64,000 nt of DNA from contig NZ_CP025781.1 in assembly GCF_004194535.1 (NCBI RefSeq), forward strand, positions 2,480,001 through 2,544,000, in the 5' to 3' direction. Made by a program: the position numbers and the translations under genes. Positions 10,224 to 18,178 of the stretch are shown piece after piece. A model generated the notes under the pieces. The model saw only the letters and a program-made list of their open reading frames with translations, had not been told where the DNA came from and did no database searches. The DNA is from Iodobacter fluviatilis (GTDB taxonomy: Bacteria; Pseudomonadota; Gammaproteobacteria; Burkholderiales; Chitinibacteraceae). Within the stretch, counting starts at the first letter, position 1. Every line of letters begins with the position of its first letter.

Positions 10224-10298
10224 GGCGCATGGATACCACCGACTTGCTATTTTAACTCTTCATCGCAGCATGTTACACGCCGGTGGTATCCATGCACC
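10224..10298. repeat. Inverted repeat with 15-base perfect arms
   Basis: The arm gcatggataccaccg at 10227-10241 is the exact reverse complement of cggtggtatccatgc at 10281-10295, with further partial pairing outside and a 39-base loop. It lies directly between the G-run at the IS3 left end and the 200-base repeat. It could be a small MITE or the ends of a lost element. No T-run follows, so it is not a classic terminator. Confidence 0.6.
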
Positions 10299-10299
10299 A

Positions 10300-10499
10300 A
10301 CGCCGTAGTGGTGGCATAAATCTGTTTGGGAAAACAGGAAAATCATCCTGATTTGGATTTATGCAATAGAACAGTCAAAAAGTCTTTTTTCAGACTCTCA
10401 ACTCTGCTGTCTATAAAGTTTGGTTAACATGCAATGTGTCTACCTGCATGAAGTTACAGCAGGTAATTACGAAGCGTATTAATAAACTTTATTGTGATG
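10300..10499. repeat. 200-base duplicated segment, copy 2
   Basis: This is the ungapped match to 4508-4707 at about 90% identity. The TACCTGC / GCAGGTA arms pair perfectly here. The ATG at 10448 (MKLQQVITKRINKLYCDG) is open where copy 1 has an amber codon, but the frame soon drifts into unrelated sequence. Downstream lies an IS1595 remnant in place of the chitinase-like fragment. Confidence 0.85.
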
Positions 10500-10547
10500 G
10501 TATATCTTTTTTTATTGTAGTCATGCTTTATCGTAATTCCAGCATCA

Positions 10548-10805
10548 AGTCGTAATTACGCCAAAAGGAAAAGCAGGTACAGAAATTGATGCTTTAAAAT
10601 GGCTCAATGTATTGTTAGGTAATTTAATAAAAACCACATTATCCAGCACGCATTTAAATATTAAACAATATACGTCCCACTATTTAGCTTAAGTGCAGTA
10701 CCGATTTAACCGGTGAGCCAATTTATACATGATGGTTCCTCTATTTTTTAAAGCAATCATTTTGAAAAAAACTGCCCGCATGAGTGGAATTATTCTGAAA
10801 TTGAG
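10548..10805 (+). pseudogene. IS1595-family transposase remnant
   Basis: The forward strand encodes VVITPKGKAGTEIDALKWLN, then VLLGNLIKTTLSSTHLNIKQ, then YTSHYLA, stop, VQYRFNR, stop. This is the characteristic C-terminal part of IS1595-type transposases (KWxNVxLGN, then YxxRYLAExxYRFNRR). Two in-frame stops are visible, and the 5' half is absent. It is joined to IS3 sequence at about 10805-10815. Confidence 0.75.
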
Positions 10806-10814
10806 CAAGAGGCA

Positions 10815-11103
10815 TAATCAGGCTAAAGGATTGGGCAGAATAATAATCCATTGAATTGGCCTGTATCCAGCCTAGCAATCCACAGCTATATGCATATATT
10901 GAGTATTTTAATCGGACTGTGCGTTATGAATGATTAGTTTGTAATGATTTTAAAAGCCTTGCCGAAGTGAAAAAAACTGCAACGCAATGGTTTTGGAGTT
11001 TCAATAACGAACGCCCGCACATGGGATTGGGAGGCATCAGGGCGAAACAAAAACGGTAATTACATACCTGACTCTACTTTTTAAGTGAGCTTAAAAAGGG
11101 GAA
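10815..11103 (+). pseudogene. IS3-family OrfB C-terminal fragment, copy 3
   Basis: The forward strand gives LKDWAE, two stops, SIELACIQPSNPQLYAYIEY, FNRTVRYE, stop, and ATQWFWSFNNERPHMGLGG. This matches the OrfB end of copies 1 and 2 but in the opposite orientation. It is followed by the terminal repeat ctctactttttaagtgagc at about 11071-11090. It forms the right boundary of the composite insertion. Confidence 0.8.
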
Positions 11104-11113
11104 GGGTAATCAC
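11104..11113 (+). repeat. Direct repeat, right flank of composite insertion
   Basis: This second copy of the decamer GGGTAATCAC lies 38 bases before the start codon of the next gene. With 7241-7250 it brackets the IS graveyard. Confidence 0.6.
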
Positions 11114-11151
11114 TACACCAGCCAATAGATTGTTTACAAAGGAAGTAAATT

Positions 11152-11688
11152 ATGATGCCCCTAAATGAAACTGAAATGCTAGCCTTGTTTCGTCATCACA
11201 CCGGCGAACTCTGGGTGGGTGATGTTCACATGATGAATAACTTTTTCGACATGGTTCCTTTTGCTCTTGCTGGGAAACGCTACGTTGCCAAATTTCTGTA
11301 TCCAAAACATTTGAACGGGATCGGCTCTTATACAGACTCATGGTTAAAGACTCGAGATGATGGCGTGTTTCTTCCTCAGCGTGAGCATCGGATATTGAGC
11401 CTGCTCTCTGTCGACGTCCAAGGAGAATTGTTGATCATGCCAGCAGTTCAATCCACGCAAGTACTGAAGCTAGCTGAAGTACTTTATCAAGTGGTAGAAA
11501 CCTATGCCCGACAAAACGGCATGGCTGTGCAATTTTTCTTCGAGACTAAGCCTGATCTTGGCAATTTCATCCGCAACATACTCCCTTCCCAGCCTTGCGC
11601 GCAAAACGGCTCACTGCTGCTTACTTTTCACGACGAAGTGCTTGAGCCTTTTTATGGAATGACCGCTTCTTTAAAATTAACTGCATAA
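11152..11688 (+). CDS. Unknown 178-residue protein, first gene of the RHS operon
   Basis: I do not recognise the family. The start ATG at 11152 has AAAGGAAG seven bases upstream. The product is soluble-looking, with no signal peptide or membrane segment, and mixed in composition: MMPLNETEMLALFRHHTGEL, GDVHMMNNFFDMVPFALAG, FLYPKHLNGIGSYTDSWL, LLIMPAVQSTQVLKLAEVLY and FFFETKPDLGNFIRNILP. It ends ten bases before the 327-residue gene, so the two are surely co-transcribed. If the IS block at 7251-11103 is removed, it would follow the spanin genes by about 100 bases. A chaperone or adaptor for the RHS protein is conceivable but unproven. Confidence 0.65.
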   Translation: MMPLNETEMLALFRHHTGELWVGDVHMMNNFFDMVPFALAGKRYVAKFLYPKHLNGIGSYTDSWLKTRDDGVFLPQREHRILSLLSVDVQGELLIMPAVQSTQVLKLAEVLYQVVETYARQNGMAVQFFFETKPDLGNFIRNILPSQPCAQNGSLLLTFHDEVLEPFYGMTASLKLTA

Positions 11689-11698
11689 GGATATTATC

Positions 11699-12682
11699 AT
11701 GGCTAAAACGATAAAGATTTTTGACGTGACTTGCATGCGTGGTGATGTTGCTACGGGCGTAATAAGCGATGAACTCTATGCCAACTCGCGGCACCAATTA
11801 AAAGTGAGAGTGTCGATTACATTAAATGCCGCTGAAACACTTTCTGAGACTGAAAAAAACTCAATAAAAATTGTTGAGCAAAGTAGCAGCACGATGCCTG
11901 CTCAGTGGGTTTCAAGCAAAACCAATACTGGCTATACGCAGGGCCTACTCACCCCGTCAAATATGACTAATCAAGGTTTGCGTGGGGTGCTTTGTGAACC
12001 GGCTTTAGATGGTGAAGAGATCGCGTCGCAAAATAGTAAGACGGTTCCAGAAGTTTTTTATTTTTATCTAAGTTGCGATGATCCCACATTGGATACTAAA
12101 AACTTAGTCGCTTTCATACATATTGATGGTGGCTCTGATTTAACGTCTGGCGATCTGTTATACAACAAGGTATTAACTATTAAGCCTAAAAGACCTTATA
12201 CGATTGACTCAACTCAATTGATTAGTAATCCGGAACAACTAATATATAACAACCCGATGGGTAAAGAGGATGAGTACTCGGTGAGTTTATTTACTTGGAC
12301 ATTGCCTTGGGGCTTGCGGTTTTTCTCCGGTAGTTCTAGTTATGTTATCACTGGAAGCGAATATCCCGCCGGTACAAGAATATGGTCAACGACTCAAAAT
12401 GAAGACCCAATTATTTGCCATTTACTTCTTGAGGCTGAAAAAATCGATTTCATTGCAGGACAGTTTGCAACTTTACGTGATTTTGATTCCACTCATGTTA
12501 CGGTCCCCTATCACAACAACACAATTCGTGCGTCAAAAGCTTGGAAAGATGGCTGGTATTACTCGGAGCCGGTTACTTGGTTAGATAATAGTCTGACCAT
12601 CATCGATATCTATGGATGCAAGCATGCATATGTCCTCTATGACGAGAATTATGGGCATTACATTAGGATTCGTAATATTTAA
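11699..12682 (+). CDS. Unknown 327-residue protein upstream of the RHS gene
   Basis: No family is recognised with confidence. The gene is intact, with AAGGATAT upstream. The sequence is rich in beta-forming and polar residues. The N-terminal part reads KIFDVTCMRGDVATGVISDE and HQLKVRVSITLNAAETLSE. The middle has VPEVFYFYLSCDD and LVAFIHIDGGSDLTSGDLL. The C-terminal part has WSTTQNEDPIICHLLLEAE and IDIYGCKHAYVLYDENYGHY. There is no signal peptide or membrane helix. The pattern suggests one or two beta-sandwich modules. A terminator-like hairpin at 12838 lies between this gene and the RHS gene. A role as accessory, binding or pore-associated partner of the RHS protein is an inference from position. 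Confidence 0.6.
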   Translation: MAKTIKIFDVTCMRGDVATGVISDELYANSRHQLKVRVSITLNAAETLSETEKNSIKIVEQSSSTMPAQWVSSKTNTGYTQGLLTPSNMTNQGLRGVLCEPALDGEEIASQNSKTVPEVFYFYLSCDDPTLDTKNLVAFIHIDGGSDLTSGDLLYNKVLTIKPKRPYTIDSTQLISNPEQLIYNNPMGKEDEYSVSLFTWTLPWGLRFFSGSSSYVITGSEYPAGTRIWSTTQNEDPIICHLLLEAEKIDFIAGQFATLRDFDSTHVTVPYHNNTIRASKAWKDGWYYSEPVTWLDNSLTIIDIYGCKHAYVLYDENYGHYIRIRNI

Positions 12683-12837
12683 ATAATCTGCCCGCCTCGG
12701 TAGATGCTTGGCAAATCATTTCAGTATGAGTTTTTGATATTTTCTGAGCTGTTTTATATGCCTTTCCCGAGGCAAGGAACTCGTTTCCTAAGTGATCCTA
12801 GAAATCAAAAAATTGACCGTAATTGCGTCCCCTTCTT

Positions 12838-12869
12838 CAGGTTCTGAATGAGTTTAGAACCTGATTTTT
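12838..12869 (+). terminator. Rho-independent terminator or attenuator before the RHS gene
   Basis: The arms CAGGTTCT and AGAACCTG (12838-12845, 12856-12863) are followed by gatttttg. It lies 156 bases after the 327-residue gene and 99 bases before the RHS start, so it may set the ratio of RHS to upstream proteins. Confidence 0.65.
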
Positions 12870-12968
12870 GCTGGGGGAATTGCAGAAACTCGGCCTTCAA
12901 GTTTGTTTTTTCAGATGGAATTGAAATTTCTCTGACCAAATCCAAAATTTCCAATTAAGGAATTAATT

Positions 12969-15900
12969 ATGCACTCTAATGCTTTTAATGGATCCACCTA
13001 TTTGCAAGGCAGCGTCGATCTTCGCACAGGGCAATATGGCGCACAACAATCTTTAATAACATTGCGCAGCGTGTTTAACGAAGATGCTTCCCGTCAAGTG
13101 AGTTTGACATTTTCAATGCTGCAAGAGGTTGATTCTGGTTTTGGTCTGGGATGGCGTTTGACCGGCTTATCTCAATATCGTGACGCTCTGATGGACTCAT
13201 ACCCCACTATTCGGCTCTCTACCGGTGAAACATATAATGTAGAAGAAGCGTCAGATGGAATTGTCTTTAAGGACAAAAAAGGCATCAATGTTTTTGCGAG
13301 ACGGGAGACAACAGATAAGGTTCTTCTTGTATATAAAAGCGGAGTAATTGAAACATTAACTCGGATAGAAGGGAGTAGTGATGCATTAAAACTGACTCGT
13401 ATTCAGTATGAAAATGGCGAGTTCTTTGACATTACGTATCAATATTTAGGGCCAATGCATTGCCCCGATAAAATCACTGACTACCAAGGAACTACTCTTG
13501 TTCACTTTGAAAGTCTGTATCAAGATGCGATTGATATTATCCATGTGCGCATTAATGCCAATCAATATGTTGACTATGACCTGAGTGATCGGGCAAGTAA
13601 TAAGCTGAACTCAATTTCTCTGGTATCAGACGATAAATCTTTGCGCCTCACAAGTGCATTTGAATATGACCCTAGATTCTTGGCAATCACGCAATTGACT
13701 AATCCCTTGGGTGGGATAGAGCGGATCGTTTATCAGCCTGAAGGTCACTCAGTGGGCGGCTTGTCTCAAAATAGTTATATTCCATACGTTTCGACCTATG
13801 AACGGATTCCTAGCGGAAACCAGCCGCCCACAAAACTCTCGTATGAATATTCAGCTGGTTTGAACTTTACAGGTTATCCGTTCAATGGAAACCACCCCAG
13901 CAGCACCGAGGATAATTTGTATCTTTACGATGATGCTTATGATTACTCAACCACGGAAATGATGCTTGATCAAGAGGACAATGTTTTACACACTCACTTG
14001 GTTAACTATAATCGTTTTCATTTGGTGACCTCTGAGATCAATTCTGAGATTAATGCAGGGGTTGAGCATAAGGTTACCAAAATTACGACTTACAATGAAA
14101 CGAAAGGTAATTTTTATGATCAGCCAGAAAACCTCCAGCAAGCAAAAAAAATAGAAACACAGTATCAGCTTGGTAGTGGTACTCCACGGATCGAAATACA
14201 AACTATTACAACTGATGATTATGGCAACGTTACCCATTCAGTGGATGTCAATGGGATTCAAACGACCGATATTTATTATGCAAAGGGCGGTGAACCGGGA
14301 AAATGCCCAGCGGATCCGTTTAACTACTTCGTTCGTTTTATCAAACAATCGACTCAAAGTGCCGCCGCCAATAATGGCTCACCCAAAGTGACAACCTTTG
14401 AATATACAGATCAAACTATTAGTACAACCCCCTTTAGCTACTTTGTAAAGCAGTCGAGCTCCAATCTGAATAACGGCAAATTCATCACAGAGTCTGTCTA
14501 CCGTAATGATCCGAACAGCTGTTTCAATGGCATGCTACATCAAGAAACGGAATCACTGCCAGTTGGCAATGGCCCAGACAGAAAGCAAAACCAAACGGTT
14601 TACGATTACATTCTTTCCAATGACACATTGTGTATTACAACAACGCAAATTGGCTTTGATCTTGCCCAACAGTCGGAGGTGGAAACAACTAACCTGTATA
14701 CAGGCCTGCTGTTGAATGCCACGGATAGCAATGATGTAACGATAGCCTATGAATACGATGTCTTCGGACGCTTAACTTGTATGACGGAAGCGGCTGGCTC
14801 ACTGTATGAAAGCAAGCAAACGCATCAATACACACTCCCTGCGGGAAGTGCTCTCTACACCATCACTGTTACCAATGAATGGGGCGTTGCAACCCAGACT
14901 AAATTAGATGGTTTTGCAAAGGAGTTATTGGTTGAGTCGCAAGACGAAAATGGTCAGTTTGAGAAAGGAAAAGCATATTCAGGCAGTTATAGGGTAATCA
15001 AAAAAACAGAATACGATTGCCGCGGACGTTTGCTCGTGTTGAGTGACTTTGATTACACTGGCGGTATTGAGTCGTCAATGCTAAGAAGTGCCTATAGTTA
15101 TGACGGTTGGGGTGAAATTTCTCAAATCGAACACAATGATGGGGTTATCGAAACGATTGAAAATGACCCTGTCGCCTTGATCAAAACAGAAGGCAAAAAA
15201 GATTTAAAAGGCACTACGCTGGCGTATACCCGAACCACTTTTAATGAATTTAAACAGCCAGCCCAGGTTGATATCCTCAAAAAAGACAAACAGACGGTAT
15301 ATAGCACAAAAAAAATGGCCTACGATGGCTTTGGTCGACTCATTCAACAAATCACCCCGACCTTAGCCATATCCAGTATTAATCAGTACGATGATTTTGA
15401 CCGCCCAGTCTCCTATACCCATTTTGATGGCACGGAACATGCCATTACTTATTTTGATGCGTCAACCGAAAACATGGTTTGCCGTATTGATGCAAAAATT
15501 GGGAAAGCCTGGGTGACTCTTGGAGCGCGTACTTTTGACGGAGTTGGGCGGAAACTCAGTCAAACTGTTAGCAACAGTACCGTGCAACATACGTATCAAG
15601 ATGGCTCAGAGTATCCTTGCTCGATCATTAATGGGCGAGGGAATATCATCACACTGGATTACATCCCTGAACTTGATCATCTTGGCAGCTTAGCTGTTTC
15701 CACTGATGACACACCCAGTACCGTCGTTCGTTCTTATGATTTCACGACTAAAAACGACTTAACCCGTCCCGCAGGGATGAAAATAGCAGCCACCCACCCA
15801 GAAGGCTCTTACAGTTATGACTACAATCCAACTGGGCGACTGACCAAAATTGGTCACTTTGGAAAGGGAAAGGGAACAACAACAGCAATTGAGCATAAAA

Positions 15901-17834
15901 GGTTCACTCTTAATGGCGATCGCTTGCAATCCAGTATATGGGGATCCGACCAAGACCAAACCATTGACCGCTTTGGCCGCGTTGAAATATCTCTTGAAAA
16001 TGGCATCGAGACAAGCACGACCTATGATGCTTTTGGTCGTGTCAGTATCATTTCTGTTAAACAAAACAGTGCGCTGGTTCAAACAACAACCGTTGAGTAT
16101 GATGAGTTTGAACGAGAAGTAGAGCGCACAATTGCATTTGGCACGCAATCGACAACCATTGAGCAGACCTATGACATTTTAGATCGGCTTAAAACGCGCC
16201 GCAGAACGCTTGCCAGTGGTGCGAGCATGATGGAAAGGTATGATTACGATGGCCGTGGCCGTCTGATTAACTATTTAATCGATGACGGCTATGACGCATC
16301 CTTATTGCCGCGCGATGGTAAAGGGCATGCCATCACTGGGCAAGACTTTACCTATGATGGGCTTAATAACATCACGACAGTAGTTACAACATACCCGAAT
16401 ACGGACCGTGATGAAGCAACTTATATCTATACAGGCTTGCGTCTAACAACCTTGACACACAGTCTGACCACCGGCATTAATGCCAATCCGGCCAGTATCG
16501 CCTTCAGCTACGATAAGGATGGCAACGTTACCAGCATTGCAAGCGCGACGGAGCAAAATACATTTACCTACACGGCTCTGAATCAAATCGCGACGATAAA
16601 TAATGTGCCGTACGATTATGATGCGTATGGTCGGTTAATTTCTAGCGGCGATACATCGTATAACTATCAGAATGATTTGTTACATCAGACAAAATCTTTA
16701 TCTGATAATTGCACTATTGTCCGGCATGCTGGCAGCGCGATGGCTGAAGTGACAAAAGCTGGCACCAAATTCCTTGGCAATGATAGCCACGGATCTATTC
16801 TACGTGTAAAAGACGGCAGTACGGATACCAATATCAGCTATACGCCATTCGGAGTCGGACAGGCACCATCACGATGCGGATTCAACGGAGAGATCCAGAA
16901 TCATCAAAGTGGCGGTTATCTTTTGGGAAGCGGCGCGAGATTGTACTTGCCAGAATTTGCCCAGTTCACCAGTCTGGATCCTTTATCGCCATTTTCCACC
17001 GGTGGTTTAAATCCCTATCGCTACTGTCTCGGTGATCCAGTCAGTGCGATAGACCCGTCAGGATACTCGCCGCAGGGGGATGTAGCATTATCAGCTTTAG
17101 GCATCTTCGTTAGTATTCTCGCCTTTGCGTCCGCTCCTTTCACTGGCGGAACGTCGATTGTCATTGCTACGGCGATGCTATCTGCTGTGTTGGGAGTGGT
17201 ATCTTCATCGTTGAAACTAGCTGCCGGGCTGACTACAAATGAGCAAAAAGCACAAGAGTTAAAGAAAATTAGCCTTGGCTTTGGCATTGCCTCCGCAGTG
17301 GTAGGGATCGGAGGAGCCATTGGTGGCGCTGCCTATTCAGCGGTAAAAAGTGGCTCCAGTATAACGACGTTAAAAACATTTAAATTGACCATAGGAAGGA
17401 CGAGTAAAAAATCAACCAACGTTCTAGTGCCGACAAGAAAAATGCCTGGAATGTCAGCAACATCTCGTAATATGAATCGTTATGATTCTAGGCAATTTAC
17501 GCGCATGGCAACTAATCGTAGGGAGCCAAATAACTTTAACTCAACATTTAAGCTAGCGCCGTTATTTAAAAATAAACCGAGTTATACCTATAAAAAAATA
17601 GCGGGGCCATTTTTATTGAAAACGGAGAATACAAGAACAAATGTGAAAGGTGTTTCTTCATTTTTTATTACCAAAAACCTCTTGACGCATGCTACTAAAA
17701 ATACAAGTGCACTCTTGACACTGGCAATTTCCATTATTAGTTTTGTGGATCTAAAGCCACTGCCAGTTGAAGAGGATACCGTTCCACCGCAAAGCGCATT
17801 CAATACGCAGGCGGGCGTTTATCAAGATGAATAG
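12969..17834 (+). CDS. RHS/YD-repeat protein with polymorphic C-terminus (putative toxin)
   Basis: The 1621-residue product has the ATG at 12969 with AAGGAA upstream. The N-terminal region (VQ-type start SNAFNGSTYLQGSVDLRTG, then DSGFGLGWRL) matches the start of large pseudomonad-type RHS proteins. From about residue 590 come many YD repeats, such as YEYDVFGRLTCM, YDGFGRLIQQ, TYDAFGRVSI and YDAYGRLISSG. They should fold as a hollow beta shell. The RHS core ends near residue 1365 with LNPYRYCLGDPVSAIDPSGY. After this come two hydrophobic stretches (about residues 1375-1475) and a basic, non-repetitive tail of ~145 residues with no toxin motif I recognise. No signal peptide is present, so release must use another route. 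No small immunity gene follows; purL lies beyond, on the opposite strand. Confidence 0.88.
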   Translation: MHSNAFNGSTYLQGSVDLRTGQYGAQQSLITLRSVFNEDASRQVSLTFSMLQEVDSGFGLGWRLTGLSQYRDALMDSYPTIRLSTGETYNVEEASDGIVFKDKKGINVFARRETTDKVLLVYKSGVIETLTRIEGSSDALKLTRIQYENGEFFDITYQYLGPMHCPDKITDYQGTTLVHFESLYQDAIDIIHVRINANQYVDYDLSDRASNKLNSISLVSDDKSLRLTSAFEYDPRFLAITQLTNPLGGIERIVYQPEGHSVGGLSQNSYIPYVSTYERIPSGNQPPTKLSYEYSAGLNFTGYPFNGNHPSSTEDNLYLYDDAYDYSTTEMMLDQEDNVLHTHLVNYNRFHLVTSEINSEINAGVEHKVTKITTYNETKGNFYDQPENLQQAKKIETQYQLGSGTPRIEIQTITTDDYGNVTHSVDVNGIQTTDIYYAKGGEPGKCPADPFNYFVRFIKQSTQSAAANNGSPKVTTFEYTDQTISTTPFSYFVKQSSSNLNNGKFITESVYRNDPNSCFNGMLHQETESLPVGNGPDRKQNQTVYDYILSNDTLCITTTQIGFDLAQQSEVETTNLYTGLLLNATDSNDVTIAYEYDVFGRLTCMTEAAGSLYESKQTHQYTLPAGSALYTITVTNEWGVATQTKLDGFAKELLVESQDENGQFEKGKAYSGSYRVIKKTEYDCRGRLLVLSDFDYTGGIESSMLRSAYSYDGWGEISQIEHNDGVIETIENDPVALIKTEGKKDLKGTTLAYTRTTFNEFKQPAQVDILKKDKQTVYSTKKMAYDGFGRLIQQITPTLAISSINQYDDFDRPVSYTHFDGTEHAITYFDASTENMVCRIDAKIGKAWVTLGARTFDGVGRKLSQTVSNSTVQHTYQDGSEYPCSIINGRGNIITLDYIPELDHLGSLAVSTDDTPSTVVRSYDFTTKNDLTRPAGMKIAATHPEGSYSYDYNPTGRLTKIGHFGKGKGTTTAIEHKRFTLNGDRLQSSIWGSDQDQTIDRFGRVEISLENGIETSTTYDAFGRVSIISVKQNSALVQTTTVEYDEFEREVERTIAFGTQSTTIEQTYDILDRLKTRRRTLASGASMMERYDYDGRGRLINYLIDDGYDASLLPRDGKGHAITGQDFTYDGLNNITTVVTTYPNTDRDEATYIYTGLRLTTLTHSLTTGINANPASIAFSYDKDGNVTSIASATEQNTFTYTALNQIATINNVPYDYDAYGRLISSGDTSYNYQNDLLHQTKSLSDNCTIVRHAGSAMAEVTKAGTKFLGNDSHGSILRVKDGSTDTNISYTPFGVGQAPSRCGFNGEIQNHQSGGYLLGSGARLYLPEFAQFTSLDPLSPFSTGGLNPYRYCLGDPVSAIDPSGYSPQGDVALSALGIFVSILAFASAPFTGGTSIVIATAMLSAVLGVVSSSLKLAAGLTTNEQKAQELKKISLGFGIASAVVGIGGAIGGAAYSAVKSGSSITTLKTFKLTIGRTSKKSTNVLVPTRKMPGMSATSRNMNRYDSRQFTRMATNRREPNNFNSTFKLAPLFKNKPSYTYKKIAGPFLLKTENTRTNVKGVSSFFITKNLLTHATKNTSALLTLAISIISFVDLKPLPVEEDTVPPQSAFNTQAGVYQDE

Positions 17835-17884
17835 GAGAGATAGCCTGAATTCTTTCCTAAATTGACTAAGTAATTCAGTCTAGG

Positions 17885-17912
17885 TAGGGGCGATAGAAAA
17901 TCATCGCCCCTA
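17885..17912 (+). terminator. Hairpin after the RHS gene
   Basis: The arms AGGGGCGAT and ATCGCCCCT (about 17886-17894 and 17903-17911) form a strong GC stem 50 bases after the RHS stop. No T-run follows, so termination efficiency is uncertain. Confidence 0.5.
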
Positions 17913-17942
17913 GAGCCTGTAAATCTTTCTGTGTAAATGCCC
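17913..17942. repeat. Solo IS256-type right end
   Basis: The sequence from 17913 to 17942 is the same terminal sequence as at 8971 (first 20 bases gagcctgtaaatctttctgt), without adjoining transposase sequence. It is a scar of a deleted element or of a recombination at the island's right boundary. Confidence 0.7.
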
Positions 17943-18134
17943 TTGGTTTTTATGAGTATTCCACTTGTTTACTTGTACGAATCTTTTATGAATTACGTTA
18001 AATTTATTTTTTAAACATTCAATTGGGCGGTGGTGGCAGATGTGGTTAGAAAACTCGCCGAAAGAGCCCGTGCGGCTCGCTTGATGCAAAAGCTTGCTGA
18101 GGCAAAGTCAGCTTTACATTGTGTTTGGGGATAA

Positions 18135-18164
18135 AAAAAGCCGACCTAAATAGGTCGGCTTTTT
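18135..18164 (-). terminator. Terminator of purL
   Basis: The arms AAAAAGCCGACCTA and TAGGTCGGCTTTTT form a symmetric stem with a two-base loop, with A and T runs on both sides. It can act in both directions. It sits just after the purL stop. Confidence 0.9.
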
Positions 18165-18178
18165 GTGGGCTAAAAAAA

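Larger units (their letters stand above)
7251..11103. mobile_element. IS graveyard inserted between lysis cassette and RHS operon
   Basis: This 3.85-kb segment is bounded by inverted IS3-family right ends (7251 reading inward, 11103 reading inward) and flanked by the decamer direct repeat. Inside, in order, lie an IS3 fragment (-), an IS481 fragment (+), a Crp-like regulator gene (+), an IS256 3' fragment (-), an IS3 copy with both ends (-), a duplicated 200-base segment, an IS1595 fragment (+) and an IS3 fragment (+). It reads as a composite insertion that later collected and lost elements. The unit status is inferred from the bracketing repeats. Confidence 0.55.
17835..18134. other. RHS-purL intergenic region
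   Basis: This 300-base gap between convergent genes holds a hairpin at 17885, a solo IS256 end at 17913 and an AT-rich stretch. Short frames on both strands here (for example VRKLAERARAARLMQKLAEA on + near 18040-18130) lack convincing starts. I call no gene. Confidence 0.6.

Noticed and set aside
12969-17834. Calling the RHS gene a TccC/TcB toxin subunit
   Set aside because: The length and N-terminus (SNAFNGSTYLQGSVDLRTG) fit the large RHS family of pseudomonads better. No SpvB/TcB-type domain or TcA gene is visible.
12969-17834. Type VI secretion effector role for the RHS protein
   Set aside because: No VgrG, PAAR, EagR or other T6SS component lies nearby, and no PAAR domain is seen at the N-terminus.
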